Below are positions 15,375 through 24,757 of a stretch of 25,320 bases of DNA, one piece after another. The position numbers were made by a program, and so were the translations under genes. The DNA lies in contig JAQUOK010000005.1 of the NCBI GenBank assembly GCA_028717165.1, positions 1 to 25,320 of the forward strand. Direction: 5' to 3'. This stretch comes from Victivallaceae bacterium. Its GTDB lineage: Bacteria; Verrucomicrobiota; Lentisphaeria; Victivallales; Victivallaceae. Every line of letters starts with the position of its first letter. Position 1 is the stretch's first letter. The notes beneath the pieces were generated by a model. That model did no database searches. It was not told the origin of the DNA and saw only the letters and a list, made by a program, of their open reading frames with translations.

Positions 15375-16223
15375 ATGCCTACGGGAATCATGGACTATTT
15401 GCTGACAGGCTGGGAATATTGCCGGCCAGCGCTCGAAATCATTATACTGGCGTTCATTTTTTATAAAATACTCTATTACCTGCGCGGCACCCGCGGCTCC
15501 AATATTCTCGCCGGAATGCTCACCGCCCTCCTGATCCTGACCGCCATTGCCGACCTTATGAAATTTGAAGTGCTGAGCTGGGCCCTCAGCGGCTTGTGGA
15601 CTTTGCTGGCGACGGCCATGATCGTTATTTTCCAGCCTGAACTCCGCCGGGCTTTCGCGCAACTGGGCAGCATATCGTTCCGCCAGAAAGACCGGAAAAA
15701 GGAAGTCATCACCGAAATAACCACCGCCGTCCTTAACATGGCCAAACGCAAGATCGGCGCGTTGATGGTAATTGAACGTAAAATAGGAATGCGCGCCATC
15801 GTCGAGGATGCGGTGAAACTGGATATCAAAGTCAATTCGATGATCCTTGAATCCATTTTTTATCCGAACTCCCCCCTGCATGACGGGGCCATAATAATTA
15901 AAAACGACCGCATAATCGCAGCTCACGCCATTCTCCCCCTCTCCCGGAATGAAAACTTCGCCAAATCCCTCGGCACCCGGCACCGGGCGGCCGTCGGCAT
16001 TACCGAGGAAACCGACGCGGTCGTCGTCGTGGTCTCCGAACAGAACGGCAATATCAGCGTCGCCTGCCGCGGCAGTATCCGCTATGACGTAAAAGTAGAT
16101 AAACTCCTGCGCTATCTCAGCGCCCTGCTGATGGCTTCGGACGATAATTCGTTCGCAAACATATTTTCCATGGAAGACACGGTCATCGACCAGGATGGAT
16201 TTTCAAAAGGAGAAACGGAATGA
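15375..16223 (+). CDS. cdaA: Membrane diadenylate cyclase CdaA (c-di-AMP synthase)
   Basis: Product of 282 aa. Three N-terminal membrane helices (about 17-35, 43-62 and 70-86) precede a DAC catalytic domain. The hallmark motifs are DGA (170-172, in LHDGAIII) and RHR (202-204, in GTRHRAAVG). It joins two ATP molecules into cyclic di-AMP, a second messenger tied to potassium and osmolyte balance and cell-wall integrity. AAAGGAAC precedes the ATG. The stop overlaps the start of the YbbR-domain gene by 4 nt, the usual cdaA-cdaR arrangement. In Firmicutes glmM follows as third gene; here it does not. Confidence 0.95.
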   Translation: MPTGIMDYLLTGWEYCRPALEIIILAFIFYKILYYLRGTRGSNILAGMLTALLILTAIADLMKFEVLSWALSGLWTLLATAMIVIFQPELRRAFAQLGSISFRQKDRKKEVITEITTAVLNMAKRKIGALMVIERKIGMRAIVEDAVKLDIKVNSMILESIFYPNSPLHDGAIIIKNDRIIAAHAILPLSRNENFAKSLGTRHRAAVGITEETDAVVVVVSEQNGNISVACRGSIRYDVKVDKLLRYLSALLMASDDNSFANIFSMEDTVIDQDGFSKGETE

Positions 16224-17212
16224 CTCAGAACGTGAATGATGGTTCCAAATCAAGCTGGATTCCGGGGTTTGTACGCAACGATTTCCTGCGCAAGGCGATC
16301 GCCCTGTTCTTCGCGGTACTGTTTTATTTCATAGTCACCAGCCGCCTCGGCATCGAGGAACAGATCAACAACATTCCGGTGGATATAGACCTGCCGACCA
16401 CCCTGGTCAATCTCGGCGCCCTTGCGCCGCGGGTTTCCCTGGTGGTAAAAGGCAGCAAAGGCATTCTCAAACAGTCGAACCGCACTTCTTTTAAAATACA
16501 GGCTCAGGTAAAATTGTCCGATTACATACCGGGAGAAGTCTATAACCTGCGCCTGACCGCCGACAACGTTTCAGCCCCGCTCGGCGTTACCGTCATAAGA
16601 ATCGACCCCAGAGACCTGGCGCTTAATCTTGACCGCAAAGTCTCGAAAAAAGTGAAAATCGAACCGACTTTCACCAACAAAGACACCCTGCCTCAGGGAT
16701 ATGCCGTCGATAAAGTCGTTTTTCAGCCTTCGGAAGTCCTGATTACCGGCCCGGAAAGCATTCTCGAAAAGATCCGCAGGGTTAAAAGCGCCCCGATTCC
16801 GCTGAGCTCAAGCCTGACTGACAGTTTCGACTATAAAACAAAAATTCTGAAAGAACCATCCACCTCGGTTTCCCCGGATAAGGTGAATGCGCAGGTGCAA
16901 ATAATCCGCCAGAGCAGAACGGTCACGATTAAAAATATCGCCATCCAGGTCATGGAATCTCCCGGAAAATCCGGCAAGTTCAAGGTTGAACTGTTGTCCT
17001 CGCCGCATGCCGCCGTAACGCTGACCGGCCTGAAAGGCACCATAGACCTCCTGAAAAACGAATCCGTCAAACCGTATATCGACGTTGCCGCTCTGGATAC
17101 GGAAGGAACCTTTTCCGTAAACGTATCCTGCTGGATCAATTCGAATGACAGAATTACCGTCAAAAGTATTTATCCGGAAAAAGTACAGGTAAAACTTACC
17201 AAAGTAAAATAG
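16220..17212 (+). CDS. cdaR: YbbR-domain protein, CdaR-like regulator of CdaA
   Basis: Product of 330 aa. One N-terminal membrane helix (about 24-40, ALFFAVLFYFIV) leaves the rest outside the cytoplasm. Three or so YbbR repeats follow, each with beta-rich sequence; one is marked by VVFQPSEVLITGPESILEKI. CdaR proteins bind CdaA in the membrane and tune its activity. A good ribosome site (AAAAGGAG) lies inside the end of cdaA, and the genes overlap by 4 nt, so their products are probably made in step. The name rests on domain and position; activity on CdaA is known for Firmicutes homologues and inferred here. Confidence 0.88.
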   Translation: MTQNVNDGSKSSWIPGFVRNDFLRKAIALFFAVLFYFIVTSRLGIEEQINNIPVDIDLPTTLVNLGALAPRVSLVVKGSKGILKQSNRTSFKIQAQVKLSDYIPGEVYNLRLTADNVSAPLGVTVIRIDPRDLALNLDRKVSKKVKIEPTFTNKDTLPQGYAVDKVVFQPSEVLITGPESILEKIRRVKSAPIPLSSSLTDSFDYKTKILKEPSTSVSPDKVNAQVQIIRQSRTVTIKNIAIQVMESPGKSGKFKVELLSSPHAAVTLTGLKGTIDLLKNESVKPYIDVAALDTEGTFSVNVSCWINSNDRITVKSIYPEKVQVKLTKVK

Positions 17213-17302
17213 GCTGCTTAATTGACGCGGTTGGGGGAGAAAAGGGTAATGAATTTTCCTTTTTTTTCAGTTCCGGAGTAGAATTTATGATAAATATCGC
17301 TA

Positions 17303-17330
17303 TTGTTATTTACGAAAAGTAGACTATTTA
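17303..17330 (+). promoter_or_regulatory. Weak candidate promoter for the fabB-like gene
   Basis: TTGTTA (17303-17308) is followed after 16 nt by TATTTA (17325-17330), ending 33 nt before the ATG. The region is AT-rich, so a chance match is likely. The 151-nt gap after cdaR does suggest a separate promoter. Confidence 0.2.
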
Positions 17331-17363
17331 TTTAAGCGGGAACGTAATACAAAAAAGGCGTAA

Positions 17364-18587
17364 ATGAAAAAAGTTTTTATTACTGGAAGAGGACTGGTTA
17401 CTCCTCTCGGACACGGTAAAGCCATTAACGAAAAAGCATTGCGAGAGGGGAAATCAGGCATTACTTTCCAGGAAGAATGGGCTTTTCATGAATTGACCAG
17501 CCAGGTTGCCGGGGTTGTTGATTTGAACGTCGAGCACGAACTTCTGGATCGGAAACGCCTGCGTTTCATGACCCCTTCTTCAGTAATGGCTACTATCGCT
17601 TTGGACGAAGCGCTTGCCGAAGCGCAGTTGACCCGGGAAGACATCGCAGGCAAACGCATAGCTCTGATTTCCGGAGTTGCCGGAAGCTGTTACAAAGAAA
17701 TTTATGAAGCCACCCACAGTTATGAAACCATCCGGCAGTTGCGGCGAGTAAACCCGTGCATCGTTCCGCGCATAATGCCTTCATCCGTCGTCGCCAATTT
17801 GTCTTTGGTTTTCGGTTTCACCGGGGAATCCTACGATATAAGCGCCGCCTGCGCCAGCAGCGCTCACGCCACCATACTCGGCGCCAGAATGGTCCAGGCC
17901 GGGATGTATGATATTGTCGTCTGCGGCGGAGCCGAACAATGCGACTGGGTGCAGGCCCTTGGTTTTACGGCTATCCGGGCGCTGTCCAAGGCTTATAACC
18001 ACGTCCCGGAAAAAGCCAGCCGCCCATTTGCCGCCGACCGCGACGGTTTCGTTATTGCCGAAGGCGCCGGTTTTATGGTTCTGGAATCTGAGGAAAGCCT
18101 CAAAAAACGCCGGGTTAACCCTGTCTCCATAATCAGCGGCTGCTACGGCAACAGCAATGCCACGGATATGGTGGTACCCGACGCGAAAGCCAGTATTGAA
18201 GTCATGCGCGGCGCCCTGGATTCCGCCGGACTGAAACCGGAAGATATTGAATATATCAATACGCACGGCACCGCCACTCCTATCGGCGACCCGGTTGAAA
18301 TGGAGGCCATAAAAGAAGTTTTCGGGCCTTCCCCCGCAATCAACAGCACCAAATCCCAGACCGGACACATGATCGGGGCTACCGGGGCGGTTGAAATAAT
18401 ATTCACCAGCCTGATGATCGAGAAAAAATTCATCAGTCCTTCCTTGAACCTGGAAAATCCTGAAGAAGAATTCAAATGGGCTGATTTTGTCCTGGATACG
18501 CGCGAAAACGTCACCATCAAACATGCCTTAAGCAACAGTTTCGCCTTCGGCGGTTCAAACGCGGCGGTGATCGTCTCCTCCGTATAA
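17364..18587 (+). CDS. fabB: Beta-ketoacyl-ACP synthase, FabB-like (KAS I)
   Basis: Product of 407 aa with a complete thiolase-fold synthase. The active site is the Cys-His-His triad of KAS I/II: C163 in SAACASSAHA, H301 in NTHGTATPIGDP and H335 in TKSQTGHMIGATGAVE, with lysine K330 alongside. The ending SFAFGGSNAAVIV is typical. The N-terminal region (LREGKSGITF, LLDRKRLRFM) and length favour FabB over FabF. It elongates acyl-ACP with malonyl-ACP in fatty acid synthesis. No fabA, fabZ, acpP or other fab gene is adjacent, so a specialised acyl chain is also possible. Only a weak ribosome site (AAGGCG) is seen. Confidence 0.88.
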   Translation: MKKVFITGRGLVTPLGHGKAINEKALREGKSGITFQEEWAFHELTSQVAGVVDLNVEHELLDRKRLRFMTPSSVMATIALDEALAEAQLTREDIAGKRIALISGVAGSCYKEIYEATHSYETIRQLRRVNPCIVPRIMPSSVVANLSLVFGFTGESYDISAACASSAHATILGARMVQAGMYDIVVCGGAEQCDWVQALGFTAIRALSKAYNHVPEKASRPFAADRDGFVIAEGAGFMVLESEESLKKRRVNPVSIISGCYGNSNATDMVVPDAKASIEVMRGALDSAGLKPEDIEYINTHGTATPIGDPVEMEAIKEVFGPSPAINSTKSQTGHMIGATGAVEIIFTSLMIEKKFISPSLNLENPEEEFKWADFVLDTRENVTIKHALSNSFAFGGSNAAVIVSSV

Positions 18588-18769
18588 TGTCCGGGAAGAA
18601 GTTGTTTGCGTTCCGCTTGGCATGAGTTTTTAAGGCGGGGTAAAACTAACCGATTACAACGCAAGAGTTTATTTTACAACATAATTCGGAACTCATATAG
18701 ACAAAGCGGCATAAATGCCATATAGTATTTTTACTTAATAATGACATAGATTACAAGTATATTCATTAT

Positions 18770-19639
18770 ATGCAGAAACGTCGTAAATTGCCGCCGTGGA
18801 TCAGGGTAAAGATAAACTGCGGGACTAATCGCAACGAAATAGCACATCTCATGGATGAACTTAAACTGCATTCCGTCTGCGCCAGCGCTCAATGCCCCAA
18901 TCTGGGCGAATGCTGGCATCGGGGAACCGCAACTTTCATGATCCTCGGCAACGAATGCACCAGAAACTGTAAATTCTGTGCGGTCAGCCACAATCCCCAC
19001 CCTGCTCCGCCGGATCCGGCCGAAGTAAAAAACCTGGTCGAAGCAGTTAAACGCATGAAATTGAAATATGTCGTCATTACCTGTGTTACCCGTGACGACC
19101 TGGAAGACGGCGGCGCCGGCCGGTTTGCGGCGATAATAAACGAACTCCATAAGCAAACGCCGGGAATCGGGATTGAAGTCCTGACTTCCGACTTTAACAA
19201 TAATGTCGCGGCATTGAAAACCGTTCTTGACGCCGGCCCGACCGTTTTCAACCATAACGTCGAAACCGTCAGGCGGATAGCGGCCCTGATACGCGACAAA
19301 GCCACTTATGACCGTTCAATGCAGGTTTTGCGTAATGCCTTCGAACTGACGGCAGGAAAAATCCCCGTCAAGTCCGGTTTCATGGTCGGACTCGGTGAAA
19401 ATGATAATGAAATCCTTGAGACCCTGCAAGAATTGAGGGAAAACAAGGTCAGCATAGTTACCATCGAGCAATACCTGCCCCCTTCCGGCGCCCATTGGAA
19501 ACCGGACCGTTATGTTGAACCGGAAAAATTCAATGAGTGGGCGGAATTTGCCCGAAAGATCGGATTTGAATTCGTCGCCAGCGCGCCATTGGTGCGGAGT
19601 TCGTATAACGCAGAAGAATTACTGCAGAAAAACAAATAA
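18770..19639 (+). CDS. lipA: Lipoyl synthase
   Basis: Product of 289 aa. Both iron-sulfur clusters are marked: the auxiliary cluster by C37, C42 and C48 (CASAQCPNLGEC) and the radical-SAM cluster by C63, C67 and C70 (CTRNCKFC). The C-terminal RSSYNAEE (from R276) supplies the conserved serine ligand. It inserts two sulfurs into octanoyl groups on the E2 and GcvH proteins, giving lipoyl cofactor. The octanoyltransferase LipB, often adjacent, is absent here. The 182-nt gap upstream is AT-rich with several -10-like TATAGT/TATAGA words; I cannot pick one promoter. There is no clear ribosome site before the ATG. Confidence 0.96.
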   Translation: MQKRRKLPPWIRVKINCGTNRNEIAHLMDELKLHSVCASAQCPNLGECWHRGTATFMILGNECTRNCKFCAVSHNPHPAPPDPAEVKNLVEAVKRMKLKYVVITCVTRDDLEDGGAGRFAAIINELHKQTPGIGIEVLTSDFNNNVAALKTVLDAGPTVFNHNVETVRRIAALIRDKATYDRSMQVLRNAFELTAGKIPVKSGFMVGLGENDNEILETLQELRENKVSIVTIEQYLPPSGAHWKPDRYVEPEKFNEWAEFARKIGFEFVASAPLVRSSYNAEELLQKNK

Positions 19640-19655
19640 AAGGTAATTTATAAAA

Positions 19656-21227
19656 ATGGAACTTTTCCTGTTGATTTTACTGTCTGTAATACTGGCGGTA
19701 ATAATTGTTATTTTGCGGACGAAGCTGATCATACTGAGCCGTATTTCCGCAAGCCTGGTCAAGGGGGTCACCAAAGAACGCGGCGCAACCGCCGATATCC
19801 TGCGTCTGTCCAGAAGAGTCGTGGCTTCTCAAAGCAGAGAAAAGGAATTCCTGCCTTACTTCATCAAATATACCGTCAGGTCTCTTAAAGCCAACGGCGG
19901 AGCGATACTGCTGTGCGGGGAGGACAATTATTTCTCCGGATGTGCCGTCTCAGGGACTTTCCCGCCCCTGAAAGAGGTAAGCCAGCAGATAGAAAGCCAG
20001 CTGCTTGCCCATGACAAGAAACACACCGAGTTCATACGCGGCTTTAAAACCAAATTCACGGTAAAGGAACTTGAGTCGCTGTGCGGTTCCAAAGGTTTCG
20101 CTTTTTTCGACGGCGAAGCGCCTGAATCTTTCCCGGAAAACTACCTGAAGGAAGCTCCTCTTTCCCTGATGACCCCGATAAAACTGGAAGACAAGATATA
20201 CGGCTGCATTATCGTGACCTCAAAGGGTGATTTTGATTCTCAGCATTTGTCGCGCAACGATGGAGTCTATATGATCCGTCTGGCGGAAATCGCCTCCCTC
20301 TGTATTGAAGTCATAAAGGCTTTCAGAAAACGCCAGGAATATGAAAAGCAGCTCCAGGTTGCAAGGGAAGAAGGCATGACCCAGGTATCTTCCGGTATTA
20401 TTCACAATATCGGCAACGCGATAACGATAGCCAAACTTACGGTGAACGGCCTGATTGAAAAATTCAATGTGGAACCCGAAAACCGTCCGGAAAACCTGAT
20501 GCTCACCACTATTATCCCGCGCATGGAAAAAGAACTGGAAAAGGGCAATCTGGATAATTTTCTGAAAGACGATCCCCAGGGGAAAGAATACCTCGCCGTA
20601 ATGAAGGAATTGCTGGCCCATCTGGAACAGGAAGTCGATGAGAGCGCTTTGATGCTCAAATCAATGTCGGATAAATTATTCCATATCAGTGAAATCATTG
20701 AACTCCAGCAGCGTTTCGTGGGTGAACTCGGCACGGAAAACATGATCCGCCTGAATAAGGTAATCGAGTCATCCGTAAAGATTTTTGACGAATCTTTCAA
20801 CAAACGCGGCTATAAGATTTTCACTAACCTTGAAGAAGATATTCCGGAAATACTGGTTGACGCCTCAATGCTTACCCAGGTATTCATCAATTTCATCAAG
20901 AACGCGATAGAAGCGATGGAATCAGAGAAAGACGAAAAGAAGAAATATGCTTTGACCATAAATTTGAAGTCGGAAGTCCGGGATGAAAAGAATTATGCCG
21001 TCATCACAATAAACGACAACGGCCCGGGCATTACCGATGAAGTCAAAGCCAAAATGTTCAATTTCGGATTCTCCACAAAAACCGAAGACAACAGCAGCAG
21101 CCGCGGCATCGGGCTTCATTTCTGTATGGATTACGTCAAGAAGTACGGCGGCGATATTGACGTCGAAACCAAACTGGGCGAAGGCACCACCTTTAAAATA
21201 TCTTTCCCGATAGCCGAAAAATTCTAA
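19656..21227 (+). CDS. Orphan membrane sensor histidine kinase
   Basis: Product of 523 aa. One N-terminal membrane helix (about 3-27) is followed by a GAF-like sensor region (about 60-222), a short coiled coil, and the kinase core. The phosphorylation site is H250 in SGIIHNIGNAIT, a HNxGN-type H-box. The ATPase domain shows an N-box (N416 in FINFIKNAIEAM), G1 NDNGPGI (453-459), FGFSTK and G2 RGIGLHF. The H-box helix is separated from the ATPase domain by a long Glu/Lys-rich segment (about 270-360), perhaps an extended dimer bundle. The sensor is cytoplasmic, so it likely reads an internal signal. It starts 16 nt after lipA, probably in the same transcript. No response regulator is adjacent. 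Confidence 0.9.
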   Translation: MELFLLILLSVILAVIIVILRTKLIILSRISASLVKGVTKERGATADILRLSRRVVASQSREKEFLPYFIKYTVRSLKANGGAILLCGEDNYFSGCAVSGTFPPLKEVSQQIESQLLAHDKKHTEFIRGFKTKFTVKELESLCGSKGFAFFDGEAPESFPENYLKEAPLSLMTPIKLEDKIYGCIIVTSKGDFDSQHLSRNDGVYMIRLAEIASLCIEVIKAFRKRQEYEKQLQVAREEGMTQVSSGIIHNIGNAITIAKLTVNGLIEKFNVEPENRPENLMLTTIIPRMEKELEKGNLDNFLKDDPQGKEYLAVMKELLAHLEQEVDESALMLKSMSDKLFHISEIIELQQRFVGELGTENMIRLNKVIESSVKIFDESFNKRGYKIFTNLEEDIPEILVDASMLTQVFINFIKNAIEAMESEKDEKKKYALTINLKSEVRDEKNYAVITINDNGPGITDEVKAKMFNFGFSTKTEDNSSSRGIGLHFCMDYVKKYGGDIDVETKLGEGTTFKISFPIAEKF

Positions 21228-21232
21228 TAACC

Positions 21233-22660
21233 CTACGGAATTTTGTAACTGTTCCGCCTCTTCTGTTCGAGTATGACTTCATTCAACTGCCTGGTCAATT
21301 TCTGACGGGCGGCGTCAAGCTGTTCAGCGGTTTTGTTCCTGGTGGTTAATTCTTTGCGCTGGACCAGATAATTACCCCATACCAACGCGGTATCCAGACC
21401 CAGTTTTACGGTACCCGGAATTGCGGAAAGCGGTGTGGCATTTATATTTTTAGTATCGATCAGGACATTTGCGGAAGTCATTGCCGCCTGAGCGGCGGCA
21501 TCACCCCACTGCTTGTTTTTAGCGGCTTCCCACATACTGTTCGCATCTACGGCGTAACCGGCGCCGTCATTACTCATTTTAAGCAGGCCCGACGGTATCG
21601 TTCCATCCGGTTTCGCCATAAGAAGAGTGTTGCTTCCGAGCACTAATGTCGTTCCGGCATCTATCATAACCTTGCCGGCATCCTTGACGCCTTCCCGCGA
21701 GCCGGCTTCGATTTGCGAATAACCGGCGGCATTTTCACTGGAAAGTTTCTGGATTCCGCGGAGCGCCTCTTTTAAAGCGTCTTCTTTTTTCTTTAAACGT
21801 TCATCACTCATTTCAGCGTAAGGATTGTAATCCGGCCCGTTTATGACCGGAGCGCCGGTATTACTTTCATTTTTCCGGAGCAAACGGGGAGTGGGAGAGT
21901 CAATGCCGGTCAGATCAACCACGCTGGAATCGTATTTATAAGGATTGTCGGACTTCACTGCGGCAATATCTTTATCGCCGCCTGCAGGATTATCCCATTG
22001 GCCGCTGCGGTTTATTGAAGCAGCCTGTTCCAGCGCTTTTCCGGACGGCTGTTTCGAGGAGGTTTTTTCAGCATTCTCAAGTCTCCGCATTTCGCTCAGG
22101 GCATTCATGCCTAAACCATTACCGCCGGAATCCTGCTTCCGAAAAAGGTTAGCCAAAGCCGGAGTGTCGGCAATCGTACCGGGGCCGTGCAGGCGTCCGT
22201 CTTTCGGATGCAGTGAAACGCCGTGAAAGCGGTAATCGCCGAACGGGTTGATCGTCTGCAGTTCCAGGGTTCTGAAGTCGCTTTTCATTTTCTGCTGCAG
22301 AAAGGTATTTAAATTCTGCTGCTGCATGAAAAGTAAATTCATCTGATTCTGCTTCTGATACTGCTGCTGGAGGTACCATACCGGCTGATAATTGTATTTC
22401 AGCTTGTTCCAGGCGGTTTCAGCCTGGTTTATATAATAATTGGCGCTGGTTCTGGCCTGGCCTTTTAATCCGGATGCGGACTTGCGCGCCTGCCGGAAGG
22501 CGTCGTTTACCTGATTTTCCCATTGCGCCTGGCCGGCGGCATGGAGCAGAACGGGAATAAACAAGAGAAAAAACATAAATACGATATGGACGGAATAGTT
22601 TCCCCGTGACGGGCAAACTATTCCTGATAATTCAGTTTTTTTCCGGATATTGAACTTCAT
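21233..22660 (-). CDS. Exported coiled-coil protein, unknown function
   Basis: Product of 475 aa. A signal peptide is evident: an unusually long charged N-region (about 24 residues), a hydrophobic core (FMFFLLFIPVLL) and an AA cleavage area near residue 42. The mature protein opens with a helical, Gln-rich coiled-coil region (about 45-125) and a Ser/Asn/Pro-rich linker. A C-terminal half with Ala/Gly-rich amphipathic helices follows (about 320-420) and a Lys/Arg-rich helical end. AGGTG precedes the ATG by about 6 nt. It lies 26 nt after the TPR lipoprotein and is the last gene of that set. Its stop is 5 bp from the stop of the convergent kinase gene. I do not recognise the family. Confidence 0.7.
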   Translation of the reverse strand: MKFNIRKKTELSGIVCPSRGNYSVHIVFMFFLLFIPVLLHAAGQAQWENQVNDAFRQARKSASGLKGQARTSANYYINQAETAWNKLKYNYQPVWYLQQQYQKQNQMNLLFMQQQNLNTFLQQKMKSDFRTLELQTINPFGDYRFHGVSLHPKDGRLHGPGTIADTPALANLFRKQDSGGNGLGMNALSEMRRLENAEKTSSKQPSGKALEQAASINRSGQWDNPAGGDKDIAAVKSDNPYKYDSSVVDLTGIDSPTPRLLRKNESNTGAPVINGPDYNPYAEMSDERLKKKEDALKEALRGIQKLSSENAAGYSQIEAGSREGVKDAGKVMIDAGTTLVLGSNTLLMAKPDGTIPSGLLKMSNDGAGYAVDANSMWEAAKNKQWGDAAAQAAMTSANVLIDTKNINATPLSAIPGTVKLGLDTALVWGNYLVQRKELTTRNKTAEQLDAARQKLTRQLNEVILEQKRRNSYKIP

Positions 22661-22686
22661 AAAGCACCTCGTTCCCTCAGCATCTG

Positions 22687-24726
22687 TCAGTTGCCTTTGG
22701 GAATAATGGATTGAATTTTACGTAGTTCCTTTTCATTAAGATACTGTAATTCGTAATATTTTTCAACCGCCGCATCAAGATTGCCATTATTCCCGGCGCC
22801 GGCAAGATAAACCTGCATATGGTACAGGGCTTTCCGGTACTGCTTCTGGGCTTCATAAACCGAAGACAGGCTCAGGTGGATTTCCGGGTTTAAAGGCGCA
22901 TATCTGAGAGCCCATAAATAAAGGCAGAGAGCTTCCTTGACGTTTTCCTGGCCCTTGGCGTTTTTCAATACGGCCTTGGCGCGGAGGCAGTACTGCTGGG
23001 CCTCTTTGGACATGCGCGGTTTGAATTTCAACGCGGAAACGTATTTCATTCCCTGCAAGGTCAGGGATTCCGCCAATTTCCCGACCGGCGCGTTAAGCAA
23101 TACGTCACTCAGTATCCGGACAGCGGCCTCCATATTATTATCGGCAACCGCCTGGGCAGCTTTCAACTGGGCGGTTTTAACGGGTTCGGAGATCATATCC
23201 CGCAACTGTTCCCTCAATATCAACGCCGGGCCGTATTCCGGCTGAACGCCGATAGATCTTCCCGTACACTCCGCCGCCCGCGGAAGATTGCCGTTAACCA
23301 GCCACACGCATGCAAGACGGTACCAGTCAATCGCAGCTTTATCCGGAGACGACTGTCCGTTTTCAATCCTGTAAATCCATTCTTTTGTCTCATTGAGGCG
23401 GCCGCAGATGGCGTTTGCCGCATCAGCCAGGCCAGAGGGTTTGTCGGAACCCAACTGCCGCAGGATAGTTTTGGCTTTGTCAAAATTTCCGAGATGTATT
23501 TGGGTCATGCCCCGAAAATAAATCAGGAATATCTTGTTCGCGGCCGCCGATTTCGGGTCTTTCGCAAAAGCTTCTATAACTTCTATGGCTTCCTTTATTT
23601 TTGAAGCCTTCAGCAAAGCAGTTGCCCAAATACGCTGACGACCTGGATCCTCCGGCTTCTCCGCATACCATTGCCGGATATAAGGCAGCGCTTCTTCATA
23701 GAATCCGGCCGTCGCCAGTACTTCGCTGTAACCGTATTCTGTCGCCGGGGCGGTAACGCGGCCGGCCACACTGTCCCAGGCTTTCCGCGCGGCAGCCAGG
23801 GCATCGAGCATTTCCACGGTCAGGCCCAGGTTGCGGCAACATTCGGCGATTTCAATCCACGCCACCGGCAGTTTCGCTTCCGGCGACACGGACATATAGC
23901 GGGCATATAATCCCACGGCGCCGACCAGGTCGTTGTTTCTCTGGGAAAGGCTTCCCTGGATAAACAGGAAGTCCGTCCGTGACGGATCCGCGGCGTAAGC
24001 CTGACGAAAGGCGTCGAGAGCGGCTTCGTCTTCCCACAGCGCCATACGGGCCTGGCCCAGATTGGCGTAAACAGAAGACAGCTCGCGGCTTTTGAGTACC
24101 TGTGACGATTCAACGGCTTCCTGCATTACCGGTTCCGTCGCAATGTCCACGCCCGTAGGCGTCATGGCGACGTTAAGCAAAGTCTGTCCAGCCTGGGCAA
24201 ATACCGCAGTTCCGGCGTTGGCGCCTGGCATCATGGGCATCATGGAAAGCATGCCCGCAAGCATTTGCTGTTCCTGCATTTGCCTCTGGGCTTCAGCCTG
24301 CTGTTTCTTCAGCCTGATATTCGCTTCCCGCTGGGCCTTGACCGCCCGTTGCCGGGCTTCCCGCACCATCTGTTCATTTTCCATAGTTGACGATATTGAA
24401 AACATGGTAACAGCCTGTTCAAAAGCAAGCGCGGCTTCCGCAAATCTCTTTTCTTTGAAAAGAGTTATCCCGAGCCGGTTAACGGCGCGCCAGCTCATCG
24501 GGTTGGCGGCAACCTCAGCCCGCGCCAACGCAACCGGAGACGGCGGTATTTCCGGCTTTTTCTCTTTTTCTTCTTTTCCCTCAACCTTAGGCTGAGGTTT
24601 AAGAACCTGGGTTGGTTTCCATTTGGCCTTTTCCGGCGTTGATGAACAGCCGCTTACAACCATGCATATAATTACCGGCAACAGCGCCGGTCCGGACAAT
24701 TTTAATATTCTGTTCATATTTGTCAC
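22687..24726 (-). CDS. Large TPR-repeat lipoprotein, unknown function
   Basis: I chose the GTG at 24726 because AAGGAG precedes it by 6 nt; the ATG nine bases further in (24717) is 15 nt from that site. The 679-aa product has a lipoprotein signal ending in the lipobox VVSGC (cysteine near residue 27). A Lys/Glu/Pro linker follows, then one TPR unit (about 73-108), a Gln/Arg coiled coil (115-156), a short Met-rich stretch (158-168), and then TPR-like helical pairs to the end (about 205-675). Recognisable units read like ALDAFRQAYAADPSRTDF and ALYHMQVYLAGAGNN. TPR lipoproteins usually scaffold envelope assembly or secretion complexes. It lies between the small and coiled-coil exported proteins in one probable operon. 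Confidence 0.8.
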   Translation of the reverse strand: MTNMNRILKLSGPALLPVIICMVVSGCSSTPEKAKWKPTQVLKPQPKVEGKEEKEKKPEIPPSPVALARAEVAANPMSWRAVNRLGITLFKEKRFAEAALAFEQAVTMFSISSTMENEQMVREARQRAVKAQREANIRLKKQQAEAQRQMQEQQMLAGMLSMMPMMPGANAGTAVFAQAGQTLLNVAMTPTGVDIATEPVMQEAVESSQVLKSRELSSVYANLGQARMALWEDEAALDAFRQAYAADPSRTDFLFIQGSLSQRNNDLVGAVGLYARYMSVSPEAKLPVAWIEIAECCRNLGLTVEMLDALAAARKAWDSVAGRVTAPATEYGYSEVLATAGFYEEALPYIRQWYAEKPEDPGRQRIWATALLKASKIKEAIEVIEAFAKDPKSAAANKIFLIYFRGMTQIHLGNFDKAKTILRQLGSDKPSGLADAANAICGRLNETKEWIYRIENGQSSPDKAAIDWYRLACVWLVNGNLPRAAECTGRSIGVQPEYGPALILREQLRDMISEPVKTAQLKAAQAVADNNMEAAVRILSDVLLNAPVGKLAESLTLQGMKYVSALKFKPRMSKEAQQYCLRAKAVLKNAKGQENVKEALCLYLWALRYAPLNPEIHLSLSSVYEAQKQYRKALYHMQVYLAGAGNNGNLDAAVEKYYELQYLNEKELRKIQSIIPKGN

Positions 24727-24732
24727 GACCAA

Positions 24733-24738
24733 CTCCTT
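24733..24738 (-). promoter_or_regulatory. Ribosome binding site fixing the TPR lipoprotein start
   Basis: AAGGAG on the minus strand is 6 nt from the GTG at 24726, directly abutting an in-frame TTG and 15 nt from the ATG at 24717. Spacing therefore favours GTG. All three starts give the same lipoprotein signal. Confidence 0.6.
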
Positions 24739-24757
24739 GTATTTTTATAAAAAGGTT

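Noticed and set aside
15315..15983. A 222-codon minus-strand frame
   Set aside because: It lies antisense to cdaA, whose DGA and RHR motifs are clear; no ribosome site or recognisable domain.
17781..18524. A 247-codon minus-strand frame
   Set aside because: It is a shadow of the FabB-like gene, with Gly/Phe-rich low-complexity translation and no start signal.
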